A stretch of 64,000 bases of DNA from Saccharothrix tamanrassetensis (GCF_014203665.1 NZ_JACHJN010000008.1:186001-250000); one strand, 5' to 3'; shown: positions 51,921-61,659, numbered from the stretch's first letter. The notes: a model not told the origin generated them from the sequence alone. Made by a program: numbers and translations.

Positions 51921-52655
51921 CTACAGCTCGGGTTCGGCCCACTCGGGGTGGCCGACCTCGGCGAGCGCGGCCAGCACCCCGCTGCGCTCGGACTCGGCGA
52001 ACCGCTCGAGGATGTCGGCGGAGTTCAGCCGCCGGTACTCCGCCGGCCGGTCGTCCGGCGGGTTCAGGCCGAGGAACTCCAGGCAGCGCGCGTGGTCGGT
52101 GCCGCCGACCAGCCCTTGGTAGGTGAGGTCCACCACCGGTCCCCGCGCGGTTTCCCGGTAGTACCGGAAGATGTCCGTCCGCCGCTTGACGTGGTCGCGG
52201 AACTCCGCCACGTCGAAGCCCTCGACCGCCCGCTCCGCGTAGCCCTGCTGCAGGCTGTCCTTTTCGGACACGTTCCACACGTCGGTCGAGTTGGCCTTGC
52301 TCAGCGAGGAGTACGAGGCGAGCTTGTTCTCCCGCTCCAGGATGATCTTGTGGATCCCCGGGTCCTGGAGCAACCACTGGCAGGCGGCCGGGGCCTGTTC
52401 CCGCCACATCTTGAAGCCGATGTGAGTCTTCCCCGGCGGGCAGTCCGCGAGCACCGTGTCCGCGAAGGCGACGGCGCGCAGCGACCGCGGCCGGATCGCC
52501 CGGAGTTCCGCGGAGTCCTCGACGATCCTGTCCCAGTGCTCCGGGTGGAAGATCTCGTCGTGCATCAGCACGCCCGGCGACCGGTTCAGCAACGACATCA
52601 GGTGCGAGGACCCGCTCCTGGCGAGGCTGAGGACGACGAATCTGACGTGGCTCAT
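51921..52655 (-). CDS. Stf0-like sulfotransferase
   Basis: The 244-residue protein starts MSHVRFVVLSLARSGSSHLM. LARSGSSHL is the PAPS 5'-phosphosulfate loop, and ILERENKLASYSSLSKAN looks like the 3'-phosphate-binding region with Arg and Ser. The size and pattern match Stf0 and related sugar sulfotransferases. It lies directly after the glycosyltransferase array (32-base gap, GGAGGAG site), so a sugar hydroxyl in the oligosaccharide is the natural acceptor. A role in supplying the sulfonate of the taurine aglycone is unlikely, because sulfotransferases make sulfate esters. Confidence 0.85.
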   Translation of the reverse strand: MSHVRFVVLSLARSGSSHLMSLLNRSPGVLMHDEIFHPEHWDRIVEDSAELRAIRPRSLRAVAFADTVLADCPPGKTHIGFKMWREQAPAACQWLLQDPGIHKIILERENKLASYSSLSKANSTDVWNVSEKDSLQQGYAERAVEGFDVAEFRDHVKRRTDIFRYYRETARGPVVDLTYQGLVGGTDHARCLEFLGLNPPDDRPAEYRRLNSADILERFAESERSGVLAALAEVGHPEWAEPEL

Positions 52656-52687
52656 GGCGGCTGCTCCTCCTGCGTCCCCGTCGGCGG

Positions 52688-53962
52688 TCACCGCGACGCG
52701 GGCCGGTGCTCGGCGGTGAGTTCCTCGATCTCCGGCACGATCTCGTTGGGCGTGGGCAGGGCGTGCACCTCGTCGCGGAGCGAGGCCGCGTTCGCCCGGA
52801 AGCTGTCCTCCCGCAGCAGGCGGAGCAGGTTCTCCCGGACCACCTCGCCGGTCGCGACGTCGGAGTGCACGGCCAGCCCGGCGCCCTGCTCGACGAGCAG
52901 CGCCGAGAGCAGCGGTCCCTCGAAGTGGCACGGCAGGGCGAGCTGGGGCACGCCGTGCCTGCTGAAGGTGCTCAGCGTGCCGAAACCGGCGTGGTGGATG
53001 ACCGCCGAGCAGCTGGGCGCCAGCGCGTGCAACGGGACGAAGGGCACCACCCGCGTGTTGTCGGGGACGTTCGTGAGCTTCTCCTGCTCCGATTCCGCGA
53101 CGGTGGCCACCAGTTCGATGTCGAGGTCGGCGACCGCGTCGAAGATGTCCTGCGGGTCGGCGCCGTACCCGGCGAGCCGGTCCATCGCCGTGGTGCCGAG
53201 GGTGAGCGCGACCCGCGGCCGCTCGGGCTCGGACCAGAGCCACTTCGGCACCACGGCGGGACCGCCGTAGGGCACGTACCGCATGGGGACGTAGTGCGTG
53301 TCGCCCCGGATGCTCAGCGAGGGCGGCAGCTGCTCGACGGTGAACTGCCCGAGGGTCATGTCCTCGGTGAACTCGAAACCGTACTTGCGGCCGTACCCGG
53401 CCAGCCACTCGGCGACCGGGTCGGCCCGGTTCTCCGGCGGCTGCCGCGCTTCGAGGTGCTTGAAGACCTCCCGCGTGGCGGCGAAGACGTCCAGTCCCCA
53501 CAGGACGCGCGCGTGCGCCGCGCCGCTGGCCTTCGCCGCGATCGCCCCGGCGTAGGTGAAGGGCTCCCAGACGACCAGGTCCGGTTCCCACTGCCGGGCG
53601 AAGGAGACCAGGTCGGCGATGATCGGGAAGTTCTGCGGTTTGTGCGTGTCCGCGACCGCGTCCCGGTGGAAGTAGAGCAGGTCGTCCCACTCCGCCTTCG
53701 ACGGGTCCTCGGCGACGTTCCACGGTGGCGGCAGCCCGGCCCGCGCCACCTCGATCAGGTCGGGGTCGAGCACCAGCGTCCGCCACGGATCGCTGTCCCG
53801 GCCGACCGGCACGGCGGTCAGGCCGGCCCGGGTGATCACGTCGGCGAAGCGCGGCTGGCTGGCGACGCGGACCTCGTGCCCGGCGGTGCGCAGGGCCCAG
53901 GCCAGCGGGACCATCGACAGGAAGATGGTCTTCTCGGGGTTGACGGTGAACAGCACCCGCAT
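52688..53962 (-). CDS. Deoxysugar glycosyltransferase 1 (GT1 family, EryCIII/DesVII-like)
   Basis: The 424-residue GT-B enzyme starts MRVLFTVNPEKTIFLSMVPL. The nucleotide-binding half contains PRVALTLGTTAMDRL and VPLHALAPSCSAVIHHAGFG. It should transfer a dTDP-deoxysugar to the growing chain. Residue 13, usually the catalytic His in this family, is Ile. ATG 53962 follows the stop of the previous gene as TGA-N5-ATG, and AGGTGGG is correctly spaced for it; an in-frame GTG overlaps the stop three codons earlier. It is most like glycosyltransferase 2. The acceptor sugar cannot be read from the sequence. Confidence 0.92.
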   Translation of the reverse strand: MRVLFTVNPEKTIFLSMVPLAWALRTAGHEVRVASQPRFADVITRAGLTAVPVGRDSDPWRTLVLDPDLIEVARAGLPPPWNVAEDPSKAEWDDLLYFHRDAVADTHKPQNFPIIADLVSFARQWEPDLVVWEPFTYAGAIAAKASGAAHARVLWGLDVFAATREVFKHLEARQPPENRADPVAEWLAGYGRKYGFEFTEDMTLGQFTVEQLPPSLSIRGDTHYVPMRYVPYGGPAVVPKWLWSEPERPRVALTLGTTAMDRLAGYGADPQDIFDAVADLDIELVATVAESEQEKLTNVPDNTRVVPFVPLHALAPSCSAVIHHAGFGTLSTFSRHGVPQLALPCHFEGPLLSALLVEQGAGLAVHSDVATGEVVRENLLRLLREDSFRANAASLRDEVHALPTPNEIVPEIEELTAEHRPASR

Positions 53963-53967
53963 CCCGG

Positions 53968-55236
53968 TCACCCACCTGTCCGGTACTTCGCGGTCAGCTC
54001 TTCGAGCTGGGCGACGAACTGGTTGGGCGTGGGCATCTCCCGGATCTCCGCGTGGAGGGCGGCGGCCCGCTCGCCGAAGCGCGGTTCGTTCAGCAGCCGC
54101 TGCACGCCGTGGCGGATCTTCCGGCCGGTGGGCCGGACGGCGTGGATCCGGAGCCCGGCACCCTGCTCGGCGTACTTGCGGGCGAAGAGCGGTTCGTCGA
54201 AGTGGTAGGGCAGGGTGAGCTGGGGTACGCCGTGCATGGCGAAGGTGCTCAGCGTGCCGAAGCCGGCGTGGTTGATCACCGCCGAGCAGGTGGGCGCCAA
54301 CGCGTGCAGCGGCACGTACGAGACCAGGCGCACGTTGTCCGGAACGTTCTTCAGCTTCTTCTGCTCGGCCTCGGCGATGGTCGCCACCAGTTCGACGTCG
54401 AGCTCGGCCACCGAGTCGATGACGTCCTGGATGTCCAGCGTGTAGCCGTCGAAGTACTCCGTGGCGGTGGTGCCGAGGGTCAGTGCGACCCGGGGCCGCT
54501 CGGGCGCGGTCCACAGCCACTTGGGCACGACGGCCGGGCCGCCGTAGGGCACGAACCGGGTGCGCACGACCTCCTGGCTGGTCGCGAGCTGGAGACTGGC
54601 CGGGAGCTGGTCGATGGTGAAGTGCCCGGTGGTCATGTCCTCGCTGAACTCCAGGCCGTACTTGCCGCTGTAGGCACCGAGCCACTCGGCGAGCGGATCC
54701 GCGCGCCGGCTCGGCGGCTGGTCGGCCTTGAGCCGCAGGAAGTGGTCGCGGGTGGCGCCCCAGACGTCGATGCCGAACAGCACCCTGGCGTGCGCGGCGC
54801 CGACGGCCTTGGCCGCGATCGCCCCGGCGTAGGCGAGCGGATCCCAGACGACCAGGTCCGGCTGCCAGGACCGGGCGAAGTCCACCAGGCTCGCGATGAT
54901 CGGGAAGTTCTCCAGGTGGTGGCACTTGTCGACGACCTCGACGTGGCCCTGCACCATCCGGTCCCACTGGATGAACTCGTCGTCCTCCACGCAGTCCCAC
55001 GGCGGGTGGAGGCCCTTGCGGGCCAGTTCGACCTGTTCCTCGGTCTCCGTCCGCCGTGCGGTGTCGGTGTCGCGCCCGACGGGAACCGCGGTGAGCCCGG
55101 CCTGGGTGATGGTGTCGGCGAAGGCCGGCTTGCCGGCCACACGGACCTCGTGGCCTGCCGTGCGCAGGGCCCAGGCCAGCGGGACCATCGACAGGAAGAT
55201 GGTCTTCTCCGCGCTGGCCACGAAAAGCACGCGCAT
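53968..55236 (-). CDS. Deoxysugar glycosyltransferase 2 (GT1 family)
   Basis: The 422-residue product has MRVLFVASAEKTIFLSMVPL at the start and NHAGFGTLSTFAMHGVPQL in the donor-binding half. Residue 13 is Ile instead of His. It has its own strong ribosome site (AAAGGAG) and a 14-base gap after glycosyltransferase 3, so it opens the last translational block of the array (GT2 then GT1). A distinctive acceptor-side stretch reads VDKCHHLENFP. The sugar transferred is unknown. Confidence 0.92.
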   Translation of the reverse strand: MRVLFVASAEKTIFLSMVPLAWALRTAGHEVRVAGKPAFADTITQAGLTAVPVGRDTDTARRTETEEQVELARKGLHPPWDCVEDDEFIQWDRMVQGHVEVVDKCHHLENFPIIASLVDFARSWQPDLVVWDPLAYAGAIAAKAVGAAHARVLFGIDVWGATRDHFLRLKADQPPSRRADPLAEWLGAYSGKYGLEFSEDMTTGHFTIDQLPASLQLATSQEVVRTRFVPYGGPAVVPKWLWTAPERPRVALTLGTTATEYFDGYTLDIQDVIDSVAELDVELVATIAEAEQKKLKNVPDNVRLVSYVPLHALAPTCSAVINHAGFGTLSTFAMHGVPQLTLPYHFDEPLFARKYAEQGAGLRIHAVRPTGRKIRHGVQRLLNEPRFGERAAALHAEIREMPTPNQFVAQLEELTAKYRTGG

Positions 55237-55250
55237 GGTGTTCTCCTTTC

Positions 55251-56534
55251 TCAGGGCGTGACCGCGCGGTACTTGGCGGTCAGCAGCTCGATCTCGGGGA
55301 CGAGCTGGTTCGGGGTGGGCAGTTGCCGGAGCTCGTCGCGGAGGTCGGCGGCCCGGTCGCGGAACCCGGGCTCGTGCAACAGGCGCAGCACGGCTTCGCG
55401 GACGGCTCGCCCGGTCACCCGGGTGGTGTGGATCTCCAGTCCGGCGCCCTGTGCGGCGAGGCCGCGTGCCAGCATCGGCCCGTCCCAGTGGTGGTGCAGG
55501 GAGAGCTGCGGCACGGCGTACAGCGCCGTGGTGGTCAGCGTCGCGGCACCGGCGTGGTGGATGACCACCGAGCAGGTGGGGGCCAGCGCGTGCAGCGGCG
55601 CGTAGGAGACCACCCGCGTGTTCGCCGGAACACGGGTGAGCTTCCGCTGTTCGGACTCGGCGATGGTGGCGACCAGTTCGATGTCGAGATCGCCCAGTTC
55701 GTCGAGAATTTCCTGCAGCGGGACGTCGTACCCGCCGAAGACCCGGGTGGCGCTCAGCCCCATGGTGAGCGCGACGCGCGGCTTCTCCGGTGCCGCCCAC
55801 AGCCACGGGGGCACCACGGCGGCGCCGCCGTAGGGCACGTACCGCATGGGCACGTAGTGCAGGTCCGCCGGATCGCGCAGGGACGGGGGGATCTGGTCGA
55901 CGGTGAAGTGGCCGGTGGTCATGTCCTCGCTGAACTCGAAGCCGTACTTGCGGCCGTAGGAGGAGAACCAGTCGGCGAGCGGATCGACCTGCTCCCCGGC
56001 CGGCTGTTCCGCTTTGAGCTTGAGGAAGAGGTCGCGGGTGAGGCCGAAGGCGTCGACGCTCCAGAGGAAGCGCGCGTGCGCGGCGCCGCAGGCCTTGGCC
56101 GCGATCGGCCCGGCGTAGGTGGTCGGCTCCCAGACGACCAGGTCCGGTTCCCAGGCCCTGGCGAACTCCACCAGCCCGGCGATCAGCGGGAAGTTCTCCG
56201 GGCGGTGCCACACCCGGACCGCTTCCAGGTGCTCGTCCCGGAGGTATTCCCAGTCGGCCTTCGACGGGTCCTCCAGCACGTCGTACGGCGGGCCCATGCC
56301 GGACCGCGCCTCCTGCATGGCCTCCGGGGTCATGCCGCCGGCCACCAGCCGCCGGTCGTGCGCCTGGTCGCGGCCGACCGGCACCGCGGTCAACCCGGCC
56401 CGGGTGATCACGTCGGCGAAGCCCGGCCGGCTGGCGACCCGGACCTCGTGCCCCGCCGTCCGCAGGGCCCAGGCCAGCGGCACCAGGTAGGGGAAGAGGC
56501 TCTTCTCCGGGTTGACGGCGAACAGCACGCGCAT
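55251..56534 (-). CDS. Deoxysugar glycosyltransferase 3 (GT1 family)
   Basis: The 427-residue protein starts MRVLFAVNPEKSLFPYLVPL; residue 13 is Leu. The donor motif is HHAGAATLTTTALYAVPQL, with AAT in place of the FGT seen in most neighbours. That variant is shared with glycosyltransferase 9, and the two also agree in the region after it, so they may use the same sugar. The junction with glycosyltransferase 4 is TGA-N5-ATG. GTG 56543 is an in-frame alternative start overlapping the previous stop. Confidence 0.92.
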   Translation of the reverse strand: MRVLFAVNPEKSLFPYLVPLAWALRTAGHEVRVASRPGFADVITRAGLTAVPVGRDQAHDRRLVAGGMTPEAMQEARSGMGPPYDVLEDPSKADWEYLRDEHLEAVRVWHRPENFPLIAGLVEFARAWEPDLVVWEPTTYAGPIAAKACGAAHARFLWSVDAFGLTRDLFLKLKAEQPAGEQVDPLADWFSSYGRKYGFEFSEDMTTGHFTVDQIPPSLRDPADLHYVPMRYVPYGGAAVVPPWLWAAPEKPRVALTMGLSATRVFGGYDVPLQEILDELGDLDIELVATIAESEQRKLTRVPANTRVVSYAPLHALAPTCSVVIHHAGAATLTTTALYAVPQLSLHHHWDGPMLARGLAAQGAGLEIHTTRVTGRAVREAVLRLLHEPGFRDRAADLRDELRQLPTPNQLVPEIELLTAKYRAVTP

Positions 56535-56539
56535 CGGCC

Positions 56540-57820
56540 TCACCCCTCCGCTCGGTGCTGGGCGGTGGCCTTCTCCAGCCGGGGCACCAGCTCGTTGGGA
56601 CTGGCCATGGCGTGCATCTCGTCGCGGAGGACCACGGCGCGCTCACGGAAGGCGGGCTCGGTGAGCAGCCGGAGCACGGCGTCGCGGACCCTGCCGCCGG
56701 TCGCCTCGCCGGCGTGGATCCCCAGACCGGCACCCTGCGCGGTGTACCGGTCGGCGAAGACCGGCTCGTCGAAGTGGTACGGCAGCACGAGCTGGGGAAC
56801 CGCGTGCAGGGCGAAGGTGTTGAGCGTTCCGAAGCCGCCGTGGTGGATGGCCGCCGCGCAGGTGGGCGCCAGCACGTGCAGCGGCACGTAGGGGAGCAGG
56901 CGGGCGTTGTCCGGCACGCTGGTGAGCTTTTCCTGCTCGGCTTCGGCGATGGTGGCCACCACCTCGACGGGCAGGTCGGACAGCGCTTCGAGGATCGCTT
57001 GGACGTCCAGCGCGTACCCGGCGAACTGGTCGGTGGCCGTGGTGCCGAAGGTCAGCGCGATGCGTGGGCGTTCCGGCGGCGCCCAGAGCCATTTCGGCAC
57101 GGTGGCCGCGCCGCCGTAGGGCACGTACCGCACGGGGTGGAGGTCCAGACCGGTTTCGAGCCGGAGGCAGGCCGGGAGCTGGTCGATGGTGAAGTTGCCG
57201 GTGGTCATGTCCTCGGTGAACTCGAAGCCGTACTTGCGGCCGTAGCCGCCGAGCCAGTCGGCGAGCGGGTCCTCCCGCCGCGGAGGCGGCTGTTCGGCCT
57301 TGAGCGCCAGGAACCGCTCGCGGGTCGCGCCGAACACGTCGACGCTCCACAGCAGCCGGGCGTGCGCCGCGCCGCAGGCCTTGGCCGCGATGGGCCCCGC
57401 GTAGGTGAGCGAGTCCCAGACGACCAGATCGGGTTCCCACGACCGGGCGAAGTCCACCAGCCCGGCGATGAGCGGGAAGTTCACCGGTTTGAAGGCGTAG
57501 TCGACCGCCTCCCGGTAGCCCTGGAGCAGGTGGTCCCACCGCGCGTCGGCCGCGTCCTCGACCACGTCCCACGGCGCGCCCAGCCCGGCGCGGGTCTCTT
57601 CGAGGATCTCCGGGGTCACCCCCGCCGCGGCCAGCCGCCGCGTCGGGTCGTGGTCGCGGCCGACCGGTACGGCGGTGAGCCCGGCCTGGGTGATGGTGCC
57701 GGTGAAGGACGGCGACCCGGCGAAGCGGACCTCGTGCCCGGCCGTGCGCAGGGCCCACGCCAGCGGGACCATGGCCAGGAAGATGGTCTTCTCCGGGCTC
57801 GCGGTGAACAGCACGCGCAT
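56540..57820 (-). CDS. Deoxysugar glycosyltransferase 4 (GT1 family)
   Basis: The 426-residue protein starts MRVLFTASPEKTIFLAMVPL (residue 13 Ile), with HHGGFGTLNTFALHAVPQL in the donor half. It is strikingly similar to glycosyltransferase 5 in the middle (EDPLADWLGGYGRKYGFEF and DMTTGNFTIDQLPA), which indicates a recent duplication. It follows glycosyltransferase 5 by TGA-N5-ATG; an overlapping in-frame GTG lies at 57829. Confidence 0.92.
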   Translation of the reverse strand: MRVLFTASPEKTIFLAMVPLAWALRTAGHEVRFAGSPSFTGTITQAGLTAVPVGRDHDPTRRLAAAGVTPEILEETRAGLGAPWDVVEDAADARWDHLLQGYREAVDYAFKPVNFPLIAGLVDFARSWEPDLVVWDSLTYAGPIAAKACGAAHARLLWSVDVFGATRERFLALKAEQPPPRREDPLADWLGGYGRKYGFEFTEDMTTGNFTIDQLPACLRLETGLDLHPVRYVPYGGAATVPKWLWAPPERPRIALTFGTTATDQFAGYALDVQAILEALSDLPVEVVATIAEAEQEKLTSVPDNARLLPYVPLHVLAPTCAAAIHHGGFGTLNTFALHAVPQLVLPYHFDEPVFADRYTAQGAGLGIHAGEATGGRVRDAVLRLLTEPAFRERAVVLRDEMHAMASPNELVPRLEKATAQHRAEG

Positions 57821-57825
57821 CGGCT

Positions 57826-59103
57826 TCACCCGTCGGCCCGGAACTCGGCGGTGAGTTCTTCGAGCCGCGGCACCACTTCGTTGGGCGAGGGCATGGCGAG
57901 CAGTTCGGCGCGCAGCCGGTCCGCGCCTTCCCGGAAACCGGGTTCGCCGAGCAGGCGCTGCACCGCTTCGCGGATGGTCCGACCGTTGGCCTCGGCCGTT
58001 CCGAGCACCAGGCCCGCGCCCTGCTCGGCCAGCTTGCGGGCGAGGATCGGCTCGTCGAAGTGGTGGGGGAGCGTCAGCTGCGGAACGGCGTGCAGGGCGA
58101 ACGTGGTCAGGGTGCCCCCGCCCGCGTGGTTGATGACCGCGGCGCAGGTGGGCGCCAGCGCGTGCAGCGGCACGTAGGACAAGAGCCTGGCGTTGTCCGG
58201 GACGCGGGCGAGTTTGCCCTGTTCGTGCTCGGCGACGGTGGCCACCACCTCGACGTCCAGATCGGCCAGCGCGTCCAGGACGTCCTGGATGTCGACGGTG
58301 TACCCGGCGAAGTGCTCGGTGGCGGTGGTGCCGAGGGTGAGCGCGATGCGCGGGCGTTCCGGCTGCGCCCAGAGCCATTTCGGCACGGTGGCCGCGCCGC
58401 CGTAGGGCACGAACCGCATGGGCACGCTGGGCAGTCCGGTCTCCGCCTGGAGCGAGGCCGGGAGCTGGTCGATGGTGAAGTTGCCGGTGGTCATGTCCTC
58501 GGTGAACTCGAAGCCGTGCTTGCGGCCGTAGCCGCCGAGCCAGTCGGCGAGCGGGTCCTCCCGCGCCGCGGCCGGCTGACCGTCCTTGAGCCGCAGGAAG
58601 ATCTCCCGGGTGGGGCCGTAGACGTCGACACCCCACAGCAGCCGGGCGTGGGCCGCGCCGCAGGCCTTGGCGGCGATCGGGCCGGCGTAGGTGAAGGGTT
58701 CCCAGACGACCAGGTCGGGTTTCCAGGCGAGGGCGAACTGCACCAGCCCGCCGATGATCGGGAACGTCTCGTACTTGTACCGCTCGACTTCCGTCTCGTA
58801 GGGCGGGAAAACGCCTTCCCAGGTGGCGTTCTCCGGGTCCTCGACCACGTCGTACGGCTCGGAGAGGCCGGAACGCGCCTCTTCCACCGCCTCCTCGGTG
58901 ATGCCCATCGAGGTCAGGATGCGGGAGAAGTCGGAACTCCGGCCGACGGGCACGGCGGTGAGCCCGGCCTGGGTGATGGTGTCGGCGAAGAACGGCTGGC
59001 TGGCGAAGCGGACCTCGTGCCCGGCCGTGCGCAGGGCCCAGCCCAGCGGCGCCATGCTCATGAAGATGCTGGTCCCCGGGTTGGCGGTGAGTAGCACGCG
59101 CAT
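57826..59103 (-). CDS. Deoxysugar glycosyltransferase 5 (GT1 family)
   Basis: The 425-residue protein starts MRVLLTANPGTSIFMSMAPL; residue 13 is Ile, and the usual EK pair before it is replaced by GT. The donor motif is NHAGGGTLTTFALHAVPQL. It has its own ribosome site (AGAGGGG) and a 23-base gap after glycosyltransferase 6, so it opens the middle translational block (GT5, GT4, GT3). It is the near-duplicate of glycosyltransferase 4. Confidence 0.92.
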   Translation of the reverse strand: MRVLLTANPGTSIFMSMAPLGWALRTAGHEVRFASQPFFADTITQAGLTAVPVGRSSDFSRILTSMGITEEAVEEARSGLSEPYDVVEDPENATWEGVFPPYETEVERYKYETFPIIGGLVQFALAWKPDLVVWEPFTYAGPIAAKACGAAHARLLWGVDVYGPTREIFLRLKDGQPAAAREDPLADWLGGYGRKHGFEFTEDMTTGNFTIDQLPASLQAETGLPSVPMRFVPYGGAATVPKWLWAQPERPRIALTLGTTATEHFAGYTVDIQDVLDALADLDVEVVATVAEHEQGKLARVPDNARLLSYVPLHALAPTCAAVINHAGGGTLTTFALHAVPQLTLPHHFDEPILARKLAEQGAGLVLGTAEANGRTIREAVQRLLGEPGFREGADRLRAELLAMPSPNEVVPRLEELTAEFRADG

Positions 59104-59126
59104 GGTGGTTTCCCCTCTCTGGCCGG

Positions 59127-60389
59127 TCAACGGGCCCGGTGCGCGGCGGTCAGCTCTTCGAGCCGGGGCACCAGTTGGTTGGGTGTGGGCATGTCGTTGA
59201 TCTCGTCGCGCAGCACGGCGGCGCGACGGGCGAACGAGGGTTCGTCCAGCAACCGCTGGACGGCTTCGCGCACGGCCGGGCCGGTGGCCTGGTCGGCGCG
59301 GATCGCCAGGGTCGAGCCCTGCCGGGCGGCGAGCGCGGCGAAGGCGGGCCCGTCGAAGTCCCACGGCGCGGCCAGTTGCGGGACCGCGTGCCTGGCGGCG
59401 GTGAGGAAGGTGCCGAAGCCGCCGTGGCTGATCACCGCGGAACAGGTCGAGGCCAGTGCCTGGAGCGGGGCGTAGGACACGATCCGGGCGTTGTCCGGGA
59501 CGCGGGTGAGCTTCTTCTGCTCCGCCTCGGCCAGGGTGGCCACCAGTTCGATGTCCAGCGTGGCCACGTCGTCGAGCACGTTCTGCACGCCGACCGAGTA
59601 GCCGGCCTCGTGGTCGGTGAGGCTGAGCCCCATGGTCAGCGCGACGCGCGGGCGTCGGGCCGGGACCTTGAGCCAGTCCGGCACGGTGGCCGGCCCGCCG
59701 TAGGGGATGTACTGCATCGGGACGTAGTCGAGATCGGCTTCCAGGCGCAGTGAAGCGGGCAGCTGGTCGATGGTGAACTGCCCGGTCACCATGTCCTCGC
59801 CGTACGCGAAGTCGTACTTGCGGGCGTAGGCCTCCATCCAGTCGCCGAGCGGGTCCGGGCGGCCGTCCTTGAGCCGCACCAGGTGTCCGCGGGTGACGCC
59901 GAAGACGTCGATGCTCCACAGCAGCCGCGCGTGCGCGGCACCGCACGCCTTGGCCGCGATGGGCCCGGCCAGCGCCAGCGGCTCCCAGACCACCAGGTCG
60001 GGCTTCCACTGCTTGGCGAAGTCCACCAGCGCCGCGATCATCGGGAAGCACGCCGGTTTGTGCCAGTCGTTCACCGCGTCGACGTAGCCCTGGTGCAGGT
60101 AGTCCCAGTCGGCTTTCCCCGGTTCCTCCGCGACGTCGTAGGGAGCGGGCAGGCCGTAGGCCGGATCCCAGGTCCAGTCGCGGAGGTCGGGGTGGCGGGG
60201 GATGAGCTGCCAGAGGTCGATGTCCCGGCCGACCGGCACGGCCGTCAGGCCCGCCTGGGTGATCGTCTCGGTGAACGCGGGTTGACCCGCGAACAGCACC
60301 TCGTGCCCGGCCGTGCGCAGTGCCCAGGCCAGCGGCACCATGGCCAGCAGGTGGGCCTTCTCCGGGTTGGCGGCGAACAGGACGCGCAT
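59127..60389 (-). CDS. Deoxysugar glycosyltransferase 6 (GT1 family)
   Basis: The 420-residue protein starts MRVLFAANPEKAHLLAMVPL and keeps His13. The donor motif is SHGGFGTFLTAARHAVPQL, and the stretch before it (PLQALASTC) differs from the usual PLHALAPTC. The acceptor region is shorter (KDGRPDPLGDWMEAYARKYD). AGGAG is 9 bases before ATG 60389; the alternative ATG 60398 overlaps the previous stop and has no spacing to the site. Confidence 0.92.
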   Translation of the reverse strand: MRVLFAANPEKAHLLAMVPLAWALRTAGHEVLFAGQPAFTETITQAGLTAVPVGRDIDLWQLIPRHPDLRDWTWDPAYGLPAPYDVAEEPGKADWDYLHQGYVDAVNDWHKPACFPMIAALVDFAKQWKPDLVVWEPLALAGPIAAKACGAAHARLLWSIDVFGVTRGHLVRLKDGRPDPLGDWMEAYARKYDFAYGEDMVTGQFTIDQLPASLRLEADLDYVPMQYIPYGGPATVPDWLKVPARRPRVALTMGLSLTDHEAGYSVGVQNVLDDVATLDIELVATLAEAEQKKLTRVPDNARIVSYAPLQALASTCSAVISHGGFGTFLTAARHAVPQLAAPWDFDGPAFAALAARQGSTLAIRADQATGPAVREAVQRLLDEPSFARRAAVLRDEINDMPTPNQLVPRLEELTAAHRAR

Positions 60390-60394
60390 CGACC

Positions 60395-61654
60395 TCATCT
60401 CCTGCCGACGGTGAGTTCGAGCTGACGGACCAGGTCGTTCGGCGACGGCATCGCGGCCATCTCCTCCCGCAACCGGTCGGCCGCCCGCCGGTACCGGGGT
60501 TCCGCGAGCAGCGCCACGAGCCGGTCGCGGATGGTCTCCGCGCTGGTCTGGCCGGGGTGCACGGCGGTGCCCGCGCCCTGCGCGGCCACCCGCTTGGCCA
60601 TGGCCGGGCCGTCCCCGTCCCACGGCACGATGAGCTGCGGCACGCCGTTCAGCGCGGTGGTGGCGAGGGTGCCGAACCCGGCGTGGTGGATGATCACCGA
60701 GCAGGTCGGGGCCAGCGCGTGCAGCGGCACGTAGGACACCAGCCTGGTGTTGTCCGGGATCTCGTCGATCTGGTCGTGCACGTCCTCCGGCAGCGTGACC
60801 ACCAGCTCGACGTCCAGGTCGGACAGGGTGTCCAGGACGTCCTGGAACCGCACCGCGTAGCCGGCCCAGGAGGCGGTGCTCAGCCCCATGGTGAGCGCCA
60901 CCCTCGGCCGCTCGGGCGGTTCCCGGAGCCAGTCGGGCACCGCGGCCGGTCCGCCGTAGGGGACGTACCGCATCGGCAGGTAGCTCAGGTCGGCCTCCAG
61001 CCGGAGGGACGGCGGCATCAGGTTGATCGTGTGCTGCCCGGTGACGAGGGCTTCGGAGTACTCGAAGCCGTACTTCTCGGCGTAGCCGCCCAGCCACTCC
61101 GCCAGCGGGTCTTCGCGCTCGTCCACCGGCTGCCCGGCCTTGAGCCGCAGGAAGTGGTCCCGGGTCACGCCGAGGGTGTCCACGCTGAACAGCAGCCGGG
61201 CGTGCGCCGCGCCGCAGGCCTCCGCGGCGACCGCCCCGGCGTAGGTGGACGGTTCCCAGACCACCAGGTCGGGCTGCCAGGAACGGGCGTACTCCACCAG
61301 GTCCGCGACCAGCGGGACGTTGCTCATCCGGTGCCACCGGGCGACCTGGAGGCGGTAGCCCTCCAGCAGGTACTCCCAGGTGACGTCCTCCGGCCGCCAG
61401 TCGGCGGTGTCGTAGGGCACGGGCAGCCCGTCGAGGCCGGTGACGATCCAGTTCTGGTCCAGCTTCAGCATCCGGTCCAGGCCGCGGTCGCTGCCGACCT
61501 GGACCGCGGTCAGCCCGGCCTGCGTGATCTCCCCGGCGAACCCGGGCGCGCCGGCGACCCGGACGTCGTGCCCGGCGGTGCGCATCGCCCACGCGAGCGG
61601 CACCATCGCCAGCAGGTGGGTCTTCTCCGGGTAGGTGGCGAACAGCACGCGCAT
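60395..61654 (-). CDS. Deoxysugar glycosyltransferase 7 (GT1 family)
   Basis: The 419-residue protein starts MRVLFATYPEKTHLLAMVPL with His13. The donor motif is HHAGFGTLATTALNGVPQL. The region before it (LPEDVHDQIDEIPDNTRLV) is unlike the other members, which usually read AEAEQxKL there. It shares the RPEDVTW segment with glycosyltransferase 8, its probable sister. It is joined to that gene by TGA-N5-ATG. Confidence 0.92.
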   Translation of the reverse strand: MRVLFATYPEKTHLLAMVPLAWAMRTAGHDVRVAGAPGFAGEITQAGLTAVQVGSDRGLDRMLKLDQNWIVTGLDGLPVPYDTADWRPEDVTWEYLLEGYRLQVARWHRMSNVPLVADLVEYARSWQPDLVVWEPSTYAGAVAAEACGAAHARLLFSVDTLGVTRDHFLRLKAGQPVDEREDPLAEWLGGYAEKYGFEYSEALVTGQHTINLMPPSLRLEADLSYLPMRYVPYGGPAAVPDWLREPPERPRVALTMGLSTASWAGYAVRFQDVLDTLSDLDVELVVTLPEDVHDQIDEIPDNTRLVSYVPLHALAPTCSVIIHHAGFGTLATTALNGVPQLIVPWDGDGPAMAKRVAAQGAGTAVHPGQTSAETIRDRLVALLAEPRYRRAADRLREEMAAMPSPNDLVRQLELTVGRR

Positions 61655-61659
61655 CGGCA

